A stretch of 64,000 bases of DNA from Paraburkholderia phosphatilytica (GTDB lineage: Bacteria > Pseudomonadota > Gammaproteobacteria > Burkholderiales > Burkholderiaceae), in contig NZ_QQOA01000027.1 of NCBI RefSeq assembly GCF_003443895.1, forward strand, positions 37,119 to 101,118, given 5' to 3'. Under the pieces are notes generated by a model, which saw only the letters and a list, made by a program, of their open reading frames with translations, was not told the origin of the DNA and did not search any database. The position numbers were made by a program, and so were the translations under genes. Positions 1 to 8,264 of the stretch are shown here, in pieces; the stretch's first letter is position 1; every line of letters starts with the position of its first letter.

Positions 1-922
1 GCCGGGGCGGCTCGTCGAAGGCATTCCGCCGCCGGGCACGCTGCCGCCGTGGCGCGGCGAATCGCTCGAAGGCAAATCGCTGGTGCTCTGGCATGAACAA
101 GGTTATGGCGACTCGGTGCAGTTCGTGCGTTACGCGCCGCTCCTCAAGGCACGCGGGCTGCGTCGCCTGACGCTCTTGTGCCCGGAGCCCCTGAAGCCGC
201 TGATGGAAACCGTCGACGGACTCGACGCCGTCATCGCGCACACGTCGGAACTCGGTGAGCACGACTACTGGTGTTACTCGCTGAGCCTGCCGCTCTACTT
301 CGGCACGACGCTCGAAGCGATTCCGTCACGCACCCCCTATCTGCACGCCGCGCCGGAGCGCGTCGCGCGCTGGCGCACGCGGCTGCCGGCTGCTCGCGGC
401 CTTCGCGTGGGGCTCGTGTGGAAGGGCTTCGGCGGCAACCAGCACGACGCAACGCGCTCGGTGCCCGGACTCGCGCCGCTTGCGCCGCTGTGATCGGTGC
501 CGGACGTCACGTTCGTCAGCCTGCAGAAGGGTCAGGGCGAGGAGGATGCCGAGCAGGCGCCGCCCGGCCAGCCGATCGTGCATCTCGGCTCGGCGATCGG
601 CGACTTCGCCGACACCGTGGCGATCGTCGCGCAGCTCGATCTGCTGATCGCGGTCGATACCGCCGCCGCGCACGTGGCCGGTGCGCTCGGCAAGCCCTGC
701 TGGCTGATGCTGCCGCGCGACTGGACCGACTGGCGCTGGCTCACGGAGCGCGACGATTCAGCGTGGTATCCGGGCACGATGCGGCTGTTCCGGCAATCGG
801 ATGCACGCGACTGGACTGAGGTCGCGGCGCGGATGGCGGACGCGCTGCGCGGATGGCGGACGCGCTGCGCGGATGGACTGGCACCGGCTAGAGCGGGGGG
901 AGTCACGTACCGTCTGACCTGA
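1..922 (+). pseudogene. TPR / glycosyltransferase family 9-like protein, 3' part, disrupted
   Basis: The reading frame enters from the left edge (frame starting at base 2), so the 5' end, presumably with tetratricopeptide repeats, lies outside the window. The readable part resembles the C-terminal glycosyltransferase-9-like domain of TPR proteins: 'LWHEQGYGDSVQF', 'VSLQKGQGE', 'DTAAAHVAGALGKPCW', 'DWRWLTERDDS' and 'WYPGTMRLFRQ'. Frame and homology continue across a TGA at 491-493; relatives as I recall them have Trp here ('LWSVP'), which suggests a TGG to TGA change. Near the 3' end a 20-bp tandem duplication (831-870) shifts the frame, so the natural TAG at 889-891 is missed and the frame runs to 922. 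Two independent lesions argue for a decaying gene rather than one sequencing error. The acceptor and donor are unknown. Confidence 0.75.
831..870. repeat. 20-bp tandem duplication at the 3' end of the glycosyltransferase pseudogene
   Basis: The 20-mer beginning ggatggcggacg occurs at 831-850 and again, unchanged, at 851-870, followed by the first six bases of a third copy. Twenty is not a multiple of three. Removing one copy restores a frame ending ...MADALRGWTGTG followed by TAG at 889-891, so the duplication looks recent and frame-breaking. Confidence 0.9.
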
Positions 923-1007
923 TCGCAAGGTACGGCACACGCGCAGCAACATGGCGCGAATTCCAGCCGCGAATCGCATCCACGAATCGCAGCCGCTCAT
1001 CAACCGC

Positions 1008-2522
1008 TCAACGTATCGCCGCGTACAACCTCGTCAGATCGAGATGCGCAGCAAGCGTATCGGCGAGCCGCTCGAGGGAGGCCTCGCGCAGCGCCGGATA
1101 GTCGATCGCTTCCGCGTTGCGCAGCCCCGCCCACGCGAGCAGTGCCGCGCACGCTTCGGGCGTGTCGAACAACCCGTGGACATAGGTCGCGAGCATCTGA
1201 CCGTCCGCGGAAATCGCGCCATCCGGGCGAGTCGAATCGCCAACCGCGAGCTGCAATGCCGGCGCGTCGAGCGCCGCGCCCTCGGTCTCGCCCATATGAA
1301 TCTCGTAGCCGGTCACGCGCGGCGCACCGGGCAACGCGAGCGTGCCCGTCACGTTTTCCAGCGTCTTCTCCCGCGCGAGCGTCGTCGTGAAATCGAGCCA
1401 GCCGAATCCGGCGACGCTCCCTGCCTGCCCTTCCACGCCGTATGGGTCGGCCACTTCGCGGCCGAGCATCTGCATGCCGCCGCAGACGCCGATCACGCGA
1501 CCGCCGTAGCGCAGATGCCGCTGCAGCGCCGCTTCCCAGCCGTGCTCGCGCAGCCACGCGAGATCGGCCTGCACGTGCTTCGAGCCCGGCAGGATCACGA
1601 GGTCGGCGGGCGGCGGCGCGCGGCCGGGCCCGATGTACTCGAAGTCAACCTGCGGATGCGCGCGCAGCGCATCGAAGTCCGTATGGTTGCTGATGCGCGG
1701 CAGCGCGGGCACGATCACGCGCAGCCGCTCGGTCGCATCGCGCGAAGCGTCCGCACGCGCATCACGCGGCAGCATGTCTTCCGCGTCGAGCGTGAGACCG
1801 TGCAGATACGGCAGCACGCCGAGCACCGGTTTGCCGGTGTTCGCTTCCAGCCAGTCGAGCCCCGGTTTCAGCAGGCCGACGTCGCCGCGAAAGCGGTTGA
1901 TGACGAAGCCCGCGATCCGCGCGCGCTCGCTGTCGGACAGGCACGCAAGGGTGCCCGTCAGATGCGCGAACACGCCGCCGCGGTCGATGTCCGCCACCAG
2001 CACGACCGGACAGTCGACGCGTTCCGCGAAGCCCATGTTCGCGATATCGCGATCGCGCAGGTTGATCTCCGCCGGACTGCCCGCGCCTTCGACGAAGATC
2101 GTGTCATACGTGGTCTGCAGGCGCCGGTAAGACTCGAGTACCGCGTCGAGCGCGACCGGCTTGTAGTCGTGATACGCACGCGCATCGAGGTTCAGGCGCG
2201 CCTTGCCGTGGATGATCACCTGCGCGCCGCGGTCGCTGGTCGGCTTGAGGAGCACCGGATTCAGGTCGGTGTGCGCGGGAATGCCCGCGGCAAGCGCCTG
2301 CAACGCCTGCGCGCGGCCGATCTCGCCGCCGTCAATGGTGACCGCGCTGTTGAGCGCCATGTTCTGCGGCTTGAACGGCGCGACCCGTGCGCCCGTGCGC
2401 CGCGCAAGACGGCACAGCCCGGCGACGAGCGTGCTCTTGCCCGCATCGGACGTGGTGCCCTGGATCATCAGCGTGCCGCGCGGCGGACGCGAAAGATCGG
2501 TGGAAAAAGGCGCGGAAGACAT
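1008..2522 (-). CDS. cobQ: Cobyric acid synthase (glutamine-hydrolysing)
   Basis: Amidates the b, d, e and g side chains of adenosylcobyrinic acid a,c-diamide to give adenosylcobyric acid, with glutamine as nitrogen donor; cytoplasmic. The product is 504 aa, near the family norm of about 490. An N-terminal dethiobiotin-synthetase-like ATPase domain has the P-loop 'GTTSDAGKST' (about residues 22-31), then 'VEGAGSPAEINLRD' and 'ADIDRGGVFA'. The C-terminal class I glutaminase-like domain has the nucleophile motif 'GVCGGMQMLG' and a late 'YVHGLFD'. I chose the ATG at 2522 ('MSSAPFS') because an upstream in-frame start at 2576 adds only 18 non-conserved residues. It is divergent from cobU, with about 125 bp between the two starts. 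Confidence 0.95.
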   Translation of the reverse strand: MSSAPFSTDLSRPPRGTLMIQGTTSDAGKSTLVAGLCRLARRTGARVAPFKPQNMALNSAVTIDGGEIGRAQALQALAAGIPAHTDLNPVLLKPTSDRGAQVIIHGKARLNLDARAYHDYKPVALDAVLESYRRLQTTYDTIFVEGAGSPAEINLRDRDIANMGFAERVDCPVVLVADIDRGGVFAHLTGTLACLSDSERARIAGFVINRFRGDVGLLKPGLDWLEANTGKPVLGVLPYLHGLTLDAEDMLPRDARADASRDATERLRVIVPALPRISNHTDFDALRAHPQVDFEYIGPGRAPPPADLVILPGSKHVQADLAWLREHGWEAALQRHLRYGGRVIGVCGGMQMLGREVADPYGVEGQAGSVAGFGWLDFTTTLAREKTLENVTGTLALPGAPRVTGYEIHMGETEGAALDAPALQLAVGDSTRPDGAISADGQMLATYVHGLFDTPEACAALLAWAGLRNAEAIDYPALREASLERLADTLAAHLDLTRLYAAIR

Positions 2523-2647
2523 GGGCGGTTTCGGCTCGGCGGTGTCGCTGTAAACGGTTACGCAGCAAGGGAACAATGCAGGAGTAATGCGTGCGCAATG
2601 CGGGAAAACCAGCGCGCATTATCCCATCGCGCCGGTACAATCACGCG

Positions 2648-3238
2648 ATGGCTTCCTCCGACCTCACCTTCGTGCTCGGCGGCGCGCGCTCCGGCAAGAG
2701 CGTGCACGCCGAACAGCTCGCCGCGTCGAGCGGCCGCAAGGTCACGTATATCGCGACCGCGCGCGTCGCCGATCGCGAATTCGCGGCGCGCGTCGCGCAC
2801 CATCGCGAGCGGCGGCCGGGCACGTGGAAGCTCGTGGAAGCACCCGTCGATCTGGCCGCCGCGCTCGCCGCGGCCGATGCACCCGACGGCTGCGTGCTGA
2901 TCGACTGCCTGACGCTCTGGCTCGCGAACCTGCTGTGTCCGCCCGACGGCGACTACGACGACGAGCCGACGCCCGATCATCACACGGCATTCGGCGCGTT
3001 CGAAGCGGCGCTGGCCGGCGCGCGCGGCCAGGTGATCGTCGTCAGCAACGAGATCGGGCTCGGCGTGGTGCCGCTCGGCGCCGAAACGCGCCACTACGTC
3101 GACGAACTCGGCCGGCTGAACCAGCGCGTCGCGGCGCTGTGCGCGAACGTGACGATGATGGTCGCGGGCCTGCCGCTCGTGCTGAAGTCGTCCGCTGCTT
3201 CGGCCAATACCTCAGCCGATAACCGGGCCGATACCTGA
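2648..3238 (+). CDS. cobU: Adenosylcobinamide kinase / adenosylcobinamide-phosphate guanylyltransferase
   Basis: Phosphorylates adenosylcobinamide and then transfers GMP to make AdoCbi-GDP, the substrate CobS joins to alpha-ribazole. The product is 196 aa; the P-loop 'GGARSGKS' lies at residues 11-18, followed by 'YIATARVADREFAARVAHHRERR', whose His residues fit the family's guanylylated histidine region, and 'VSNEIGLGVVPLG'. The start at 2648 ('MASSDLTF') puts the P-loop at the usual distance; an upstream in-frame start at 2591 would add 19 unlikely residues. It is the first gene of the run cobU-cbiB-cobD-btuF, with 7 bp to cbiB. A TACAAT box at 2636-2641 lies very close to the start, so its role as a -10 is doubtful. 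Confidence 0.95.
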   Translation: MASSDLTFVLGGARSGKSVHAEQLAASSGRKVTYIATARVADREFAARVAHHRERRPGTWKLVEAPVDLAAALAAADAPDGCVLIDCLTLWLANLLCPPDGDYDDEPTPDHHTAFGAFEAALAGARGQVIVVSNEIGLGVVPLGAETRHYVDELGRLNQRVAALCANVTMMVAGLPLVLKSSAASANTSADNRADT

Positions 3239-3245
3239 GCCGAAC

Positions 3246-4187
3246 ATGCTGCTGCTCTCGATGCCGCTTACCGCCGGACTTGCCACGCTGTCGGTCGTCA
3301 TCGACCGGCGGCTCGGCGAGCCTCGCCACATTCATCCGCTCGTCGAGTTCGGCAAGCTCGCCAACTGGCTCGAAGCACGCCTGAACACCGGCTCGCGCGG
3401 CCGGCCGCTCGGCCTCGTTGCGTGGCTGCTCGCGGTCGTGCCGCCGGTTGCGCTCGCCAGCGGGCTGGTGATCGTGCTGCCGCTGCCGTTCGCGTGCGCG
3501 GTGCACGTCGCGCTGCTGTGGTTCGCGCTCGGCGCGCGCAGCCTGCACGAGCACATCGCGCCGATCGCGCAGGCGCTGATGAGCCGCAACCTGCCGCGCG
3601 CGCGCGAGCTGACGTCGCGGATCGTATCGCGCGAAACGGACCAGGCCGACGAAGCCGCGCTCGCGAGCGCGGCCGTCGAATCGGCGCTCGAAAACGGCAA
3701 CGACGCGATCTTCGGCGCGCTGTTCTGGTTCGCGATCGCGGGAGGTCCGGGTGCGCTCGCGTTCCGTCTCGCGAACACGCTCGATGCGATGTGGGGCTAC
3801 CGCACGCCGCGTTTTCTGCGCTACGGCTGGGCGGCCGCGCGCATCGACGACGTGCTCAACTTCATTCCCGCGCGCCTCACCGCGGCGAGCTACGCGCTGC
3901 TCGGCGACACCCGCACCGCATGGCGCTGCTGGCGCGCGCAGGCGCGGCGCTGGGAGAGCCCGAACGCGGGCCCGGTGATGGCGGCGGGTGCGGGCGCGCT
4001 GCACGTGCGCGTCGGCGGCGCGGCGGTGTATCACGGCGTGATCGAAGTGCGCCCGACGCTCGGCGCCGGCGATCATGCCACCGCGCGTCATATTCGCGCG
4101 GCCCTCGCGCTGGTCGAACGCTCGCTGCTGCTGTGGCTGTCGGTATTCATCGTGCTCGCGCTCGCGAGCGCGTCGGTGTACGGCTGA
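3246..4187 (+). CDS. cbiB: Adenosylcobinamide-phosphate synthase CbiB
   Basis: Integral membrane enzyme that attaches (R)-1-amino-2-propanol O-phosphate to adenosylcobyric acid. The 313-aa product has the family's typical length, an N-terminal hydrophobic helix followed by 'DRRLGEPRHIHPLVEFG', a membrane segment around residues 58-80, 'SRETDQADEAALASAAVESALENGNDA' leading to 'GALFWFAIAGGPGALAFRLANTLDAMWGY', and a hydrophobic C-terminal helix. It lies 7 bp after cobU and 6 bp before cobD, which makes the aminopropanol phosphate it needs. It is called cobD in the Pseudomonas nomenclature; cbiB is used here to avoid confusion with the decarboxylase. Confidence 0.95.
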   Translation: MLLLSMPLTAGLATLSVVIDRRLGEPRHIHPLVEFGKLANWLEARLNTGSRGRPLGLVAWLLAVVPPVALASGLVIVLPLPFACAVHVALLWFALGARSLHEHIAPIAQALMSRNLPRARELTSRIVSRETDQADEAALASAAVESALENGNDAIFGALFWFAIAGGPGALAFRLANTLDAMWGYRTPRFLRYGWAAARIDDVLNFIPARLTAASYALLGDTRTAWRCWRAQARRWESPNAGPVMAAGAGALHVRVGGAAVYHGVIEVRPTLGAGDHATARHIRAALALVERSLLLWLSVFIVLALASASVYG

Positions 4188-4193
4188 TTCGCG

Positions 4194-5366
4194 ATGTCCG
4201 AACGCCACGATCCGCGCACAGCCCTCGCCTCCGAACACCACGCGGACGAAGTGCAGTCGATCACGCACGGCGGCAACCTGCACGAAGCCGCGCTGCGTTT
4301 CGGCATTCCGTACGCCGACTGGCTCGACCTGTCGACCGGCATCAATCCGCACGGCTACCCGGTGCCGCCGGTGCCCTCCGACGCATGGCGCCGTCTGCCC
4401 GACGACGGCGACGGCTTCACCGCGTGCGCCGCGCGTTACTACGGCGCGCCGGATGCATCGCACGTGCTGGCTGTTGCCGGCAGCCAGGCGGCGATCCGTG
4501 CGCTGCCCACGCTGCTACCGCGCGCGACGGTCGCGATCGCACCGCTCACGTACGGCGAATACGCGCCGGCGTTCGCGCGTGCCGGGCATGTCGTCGCGCC
4601 GCTCGACGTGGCATGCGCGGCATTGCCCGATGACGTCACGCATGCGGTCGTGGTCAATCCGAACAATCCGACGGCTGCGTATCTGGGCGCCTCGCAGCTG
4701 CTCGACTGGCATGCGCAGCTCGCAGCGCGCGGCGGCACGTTGATCGTCGACGAAGCGTTCGCGGATGCGTTCGGCGAAACGTTCGCCGACGACGCGGGCC
4801 ATGCGTCGAATACTGACGCATCGCCCCCATCGCGTCAGACGCAGCACGATGCCGCCCTCGCCGTCGTGCCGTCACGTTCTCTCGCCGCACACGTTGCGCA
4901 CCTGAATCTCGTCGTGCTGCGTTCGCCCGGCAAGTTCTTCGGCCTCGCAGGTGTACGCGCCGGCTTCGTGCTCGCGGCGCCGGTGCTGCTCGCGCAGCTG
5001 CATGCAACGCTCGGCGCGTGGACCGTCAGCGGGCCCGCACGCCACGCGGTACGCGCCGCGTTCACCGACCGCGCGTGGCAGCACGATATGCGCAAGCGGC
5101 TGGCCGTCGAAGGCGCGCGGCTACATGCATCGCTCGAACAGCATCGCTTGCAACCGCGCTCCACGCCGCTCTTCGCATGGACCGACGACGCGCGCGCTTT
5201 GGCACTGCATCACGCACTCGCGCAACGCGGCATCTGGACGCGACTGTTCGCGACGCACGCAAGCGTGCGCTTCGGCCTGCCCGCAACCGAAGTCGAATGG
5301 AGCCGCCTCGAACGCGCGCTCGCGGAGAGCATCGCGTCGCTCAGCCAACATGGCGCGCAACGATAG
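4194..5366 (+). CDS. cobD: L-threonine-O-3-phosphate decarboxylase (PLP enzyme)
   Basis: Makes (R)-1-amino-2-propanol O-phosphate from threonine phosphate for CbiB. It is a fold-type I aminotransferase-like protein: 'HGGNLHEAALRFG' and 'DLSTGINPHGYP' near the N-terminus, 'NPNNPT' (about 155-160), 'DEAFAD' (186-191) and the PLP-lysine motif 'RSPGKFFGLAGVRAGF' with Lys about residue 247. At 390 aa it is longer than most relatives (about 330-360). The extra length is a Ser/Ala/His-rich stretch at roughly residues 198-235, between the PLP-Asp and PLP-Lys motifs. It sits 6 bp after cbiB. CobC is an alternative name for this enzyme in the Pseudomonas scheme. Confidence 0.92.
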   Translation: MSERHDPRTALASEHHADEVQSITHGGNLHEAALRFGIPYADWLDLSTGINPHGYPVPPVPSDAWRRLPDDGDGFTACAARYYGAPDASHVLAVAGSQAAIRALPTLLPRATVAIAPLTYGEYAPAFARAGHVVAPLDVACAALPDDVTHAVVVNPNNPTAAYLGASQLLDWHAQLAARGGTLIVDEAFADAFGETFADDAGHASNTDASPPSRQTQHDAALAVVPSRSLAAHVAHLNLVVLRSPGKFFGLAGVRAGFVLAAPVLLAQLHATLGAWTVSGPARHAVRAAFTDRAWQHDMRKRLAVEGARLHASLEQHRLQPRSTPLFAWTDDARALALHHALAQRGIWTRLFATHASVRFGLPATEVEWSRLERALAESIASLSQHGAQR

Positions 5367-5416
5367 ATGCGTGTCCTCAACGATCAGCGACACGCCACAA
5401 ACACAACTTCGATCGC

Positions 5417-6346
5417 ATGAACCACAGCACCCGGCTCCGCTTTCTCTCGCACACCACGTTGGTCACGCTTTGCGTCGCGCTTTCCGCATTCGTCGCGCTG
5501 CAAGCGCACGCGAGCATCACCGTCACCGACGACAACCACGACCCCGTCACGCTCACCGCTCCTGCACAGCGTGTGATCAGCCTCGCGCCGCACGTGACCG
5601 AGATGCTGTACGCCGCGGGCGGCGGCGCGAAGATCGTCGGCGCGGTGAGCTACAGCGACTATCCGCCGGAAGCGAACGCGTTGCCGCGCGTCGGCGACAA
5701 CAAGGCGCTCGATCTCGAACGGATCGCCGCGTTGAAACCGGATCTGATCGTCGTGTGGCGTCATGGCAATGCGGAGCAGCAGCTGGACCGCCTGCGCGAC
5801 CTGCATGTGCCGATGTTCTTCAGCGAGCCGCATAAGCTCGACGACATTCCCGCGACGCTCGTGAAGCTCGGCAAGCTGCTCGGCACCGAGCCCACCGCCG
5901 ATAGCGCCGCGGCCGCGTTCAGCAGCAAGCTCGCGGCACTGCGCGCGCGCTACTCGGCGCGGCCGCTGGTCAGCGTGTTCTATCAGGTGTGGGATCAGCC
6001 GCTGATGACGCTCAACGGCACGCACATGATCAGCGACGTGATCGCGCTGTGCGGCGGTCGTAACGTGTTCGCGTCGGAGGCACCGCTCGTGCCCACGGTC
6101 TCCACCGAAGCGGTGCTCGCGGCGAACCCCGAAGCCATCGTCACGGCATCCCCTGGCGCGACGAGGCCGGACCGTCCACTGCCGCAGCTGTCGACGTGGC
6201 GCGCGTGGCCCGCGCTGACGGCAGTCGCGCGCAACAACCTGTTCGCGATCGACGGCGATCTGATCAACCGCCCCGGGCCGCGCATCGTGGACGGCGCGGC
6301 CCAGATGTGCGCGGACCTGGAGACCGCGCGTTCGCGGCGGCCTTAG
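5417..6346 (+). CDS. btuF: Cobalamin/corrinoid ABC transporter substrate-binding protein
   Basis: Periplasmic binding protein that would deliver corrinoid to the BtuCD transporter encoded about 3 kb away on the other strand. The 309-aa product begins with a clear signal peptide ending 'LQAHA', then the class III (BtuF/FhuD) fold: 'RVISLAPHVTEMLYAAGGG', 'VGAVSYSDYPPEA', 'LDLERIAALKPDLIVVWRHGN', 'FYQVWDQPLMTLNG' and 'GGRNVFA'. The ATG at 5417 starts the signal peptide; the open frame further upstream merely overlaps cobD. It follows cobD by 50 bp. The binding specificity is inferred from context; haem or siderophore proteins share the fold. Confidence 0.88.
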   Translation: MNHSTRLRFLSHTTLVTLCVALSAFVALQAHASITVTDDNHDPVTLTAPAQRVISLAPHVTEMLYAAGGGAKIVGAVSYSDYPPEANALPRVGDNKALDLERIAALKPDLIVVWRHGNAEQQLDRLRDLHVPMFFSEPHKLDDIPATLVKLGKLLGTEPTADSAAAAFSSKLAALRARYSARPLVSVFYQVWDQPLMTLNGTHMISDVIALCGGRNVFASEAPLVPTVSTEAVLAANPEAIVTASPGATRPDRPLPQLSTWRAWPALTAVARNNLFAIDGDLINRPGPRIVDGAAQMCADLETARSRRP

Positions 6347-6390
6347 CAGGCTGTCGATCTTTGGAACGGTGGACACAGGCGCGGCGGGCA

Positions 6391-6807
6391 ATGAGACGCT
6401 ATCTTGCTGACACACTTGCGATGGTGGCTTTTTCGATTGCCGTTGGTGCTTTCGTGGAACTTGTCATCGCAGGACTCACGATCGAGCAAACCGTCAGGGT
6501 ACGCGCCGCTGCCATACCCGTCTCATTGCTGACTGGCAGACCTTATGGAATTTACCGGGACTGGATCTTCAGACGGCTAGGCAGCGCCGAAAAACCACCG
6601 CTGCAAAAAATCCTGCTCGATACCTTCGTCAATCTGACGTTCCAGATTCCCCTCTATGCGCTGATCCTGGCATTCAATGGCGCCCGAGGTTCGCAGATTC
6701 TCACCGCGGTGAGTTCGATTCTCGTCATCGTTGGCCTTTCCGGCCGCCCGTACGGAATGTTTCTCAGCGGATGTCGGCGGCTGTTCAAGGTACCGGGCAC
6801 GCTCTAA
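6391..6807 (+). CDS. alaE: L-alanine exporter AlaE family protein
   Basis: Small inner-membrane protein of 138 aa resembling AlaE (YgaW), which exports L-alanine and relieves alanine or dipeptide toxicity. It has four hydrophobic stretches (about residues 8-30, 37-50, 76-100 and 104-125) and two copies of a GRPYG motif, 'LLTGRPYGIYRDW' and 'LSGRPYGMFLSG', as in the family. The gene is visibly poorer in GC than its cob neighbours and has no part in cobalamin metabolism. It stands alone between btuF and the convergent cobC, 44 bp after btuF, without a clear Shine-Dalgarno sequence, so acquisition into the cluster is likely. Confidence 0.8.
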   Translation: MRRYLADTLAMVAFSIAVGAFVELVIAGLTIEQTVRVRAAAIPVSLLTGRPYGIYRDWIFRRLGSAEKPPLQKILLDTFVNLTFQIPLYALILAFNGARGSQILTAVSSILVIVGLSGRPYGMFLSGCRRLFKVPGTL

Positions 6808-6829
6808 CGACGTGCGCGGCGAGTACGGC

Positions 6830-7447
6830 TCACGCGTTCCAGCAACGCAGCGTCCAGCTGCCTGCCTGGGCAGGCTCCGACTCGCGCCGCGTCAGCCACA
6901 CGATCGCGGGCAAATTGAGCGACCAGCGCAGGCACAGTTCGAGCGGCACATCGAGCGTCATCGATGCGATCGCGCGAATCACGCCCGCGTGCGTGACCGC
7001 ATACACCGGACCATCACGATCAGGAAGATCGTCGACGCATTCGAGAAACCAGCGCTGCACGCGCTCGGTGAACTGCGCGACGCTTTCGCCGCCATGCGGG
7101 CGTGCGTATTCAAAGTCCGCGGCCCATGCATCGAGTTGTGTGCGCTCGATCGAATCCCAGCGCTGCTGCTCCCATGCGCCGAAATCCATCTCCGCCAGCG
7201 CCGCATACGGTTGCGGAGCGCCGATACTGCTGAAGCTCTTTTCAACCAGCGCGTCGGCCACGGCCGTGCAACGCGACAGCGGACTGCACACGAGCCTCGC
7301 CGGTGCAGGTACACCGAGCGCGGACAGGCGCGCCGCGATCTGCGCGGCCGAACGCGGCGCGTCTTCGCTCAGCGCGACATCGCTCGAGCCATAGCACACG
7401 CCCTCGCCGATCGCGACGCGTGGATGGCGGATCAGAATGAAATCCAT
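6830..7447 (-). CDS. cobC: Alpha-ribazole phosphatase-type histidine phosphatase
   Basis: Histidine phosphatase superfamily, expected to dephosphorylate alpha-ribazole 5'-phosphate or adenosylcobalamin 5'-phosphate in nucleotide-loop assembly. The 205-aa product starts 'MDFILIRHPRVAIG', whose RHP replaces the usual RHG while keeping the catalytic His; it continues with 'VCSPLSRC', 'EMDFGAWE' (the acid residue) and 'VTHAGVIRA' (second catalytic His). The ATG at 7447 places the RH motif at residues 7-8. The open frame continues upstream but only inside cobS. It overlaps the 3' end of cobS by 16 bp, so the two are translated from one message. Confidence 0.9.
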   Translation of the reverse strand: MDFILIRHPRVAIGEGVCYGSSDVALSEDAPRSAAQIAARLSALGVPAPARLVCSPLSRCTAVADALVEKSFSSIGAPQPYAALAEMDFGAWEQQRWDSIERTQLDAWAADFEYARPHGGESVAQFTERVQRWFLECVDDLPDRDGPVYAVTHAGVIRAIASMTLDVPLELCLRWSLNLPAIVWLTRRESEPAQAGSWTLRCWNA

Positions 7448-8208
7448 GCGAGCCCCGTCAGGTAGATCGACAGTTCGAAAATCTGCTGTGCGAAGCCGAG
7501 ACAGTCGCCGGTGTAGCCGCCAAGACGTCGGCGAAAGTACACGCCGAGCGCGACGTGCAGCACGCACAGCACCACGAGCGTGGTGATCGCCAGCGGCCAT
7601 TGCGGCCACACAGCCCAGAAGAGCCACGGCACGCCGAGCACAGCCGCGCACAGCAGCGCGGGCCATGAAAGACGCTGCGCGACGGGCTTCGACTTCCCTT
7701 CGGCGCGCACGTAATCGAGCGTGCGCAGATACGCGATCGCAAACGCGCGGCTCGCCGCATGCGCCGCGATCATCGTTCGTGCCACACGTAACGGCAGCAA
7801 TGGCGGCAGCGCCACGAGCGTCTGCCACTTCAGCGCGAGCGCAACCATCAGCGCGATCGCGCCGAATGCGCCGATGCGCGAGTCGTGCATGATCCGCAAC
7901 ACGTCTTCGCGCGTATAGCCGCCGCCGAACGCATCGCAGGAATCGGCGAGGCCGTCCTCGTGAAACGCACCGGTGACGAGCAACGTCGCGGCCATCGACA
8001 GCAGCACCGCGACCCCCGGCGGAAACACGCGCAGCGCGGCGAGATAGACTAGCGCGCCCAACGCGCCGACCAGCACGCCGACGAGCGGAAAGTAACGCGC
8101 CGCCGCGTTCAGATAGTGCGGTTCGTAGCCGACCCAGCGCGGCACCGGCACGCGCGTGAAATAGCCGAGCGCAGTGAAGAAGTAGCGCAGTTCAGCGAGC
8201 GGCGACAT
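7432..8208 (-). CDS. cobS: Adenosylcobinamide-GDP ribazoletransferase
   Basis: Membrane enzyme that joins AdoCbi-GDP to alpha-ribazole (or its phosphate), the last assembly step of the coenzyme. The 258-aa product has about six hydrophobic helices and the family signatures 'FFTALGYFTRVPVP' near the N-terminus, 'GAFHEDGLADSCDAFGGGYT' with acidic Mg-binding residues at about 80-100, 'IMHDSRIGAFGAI', and 'GYTGDCLGFAQQIFE' near the C-terminus. It lies between cobT (56-bp gap) and cobC (overlap) in a co-directional block. Confidence 0.95.
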   Translation of the reverse strand: MSPLAELRYFFTALGYFTRVPVPRWVGYEPHYLNAAARYFPLVGVLVGALGALVYLAALRVFPPGVAVLLSMAATLLVTGAFHEDGLADSCDAFGGGYTREDVLRIMHDSRIGAFGAIALMVALALKWQTLVALPPLLPLRVARTMIAAHAASRAFAIAYLRTLDYVRAEGKSKPVAQRLSWPALLCAAVLGVPWLFWAVWPQWPLAITTLVVLCVLHVALGVYFRRRLGGYTGDCLGFAQQIFELSIYLTGLAWISF

Positions 8209-8264
8209 GGGCGCGGTTCAGGGTGGTCTGGATCATCGGGACATGAGCGCACTGCAATGCGCAT

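Noticed and set aside
951..2900. A 649-codon open frame on the plus strand opposite cobQ
   Set aside because: Arg/Ala/His-rich shadow of a GC-rich gene on the other strand; cobQ has clear family motifs and this has none.
6830..7447. RHP in place of RHG in CobC as a sign of lost activity
   Set aside because: The catalytic Arg and His and the second His are present, and I recall RHP in cobC of related Burkholderiales, so it is a lineage variant.
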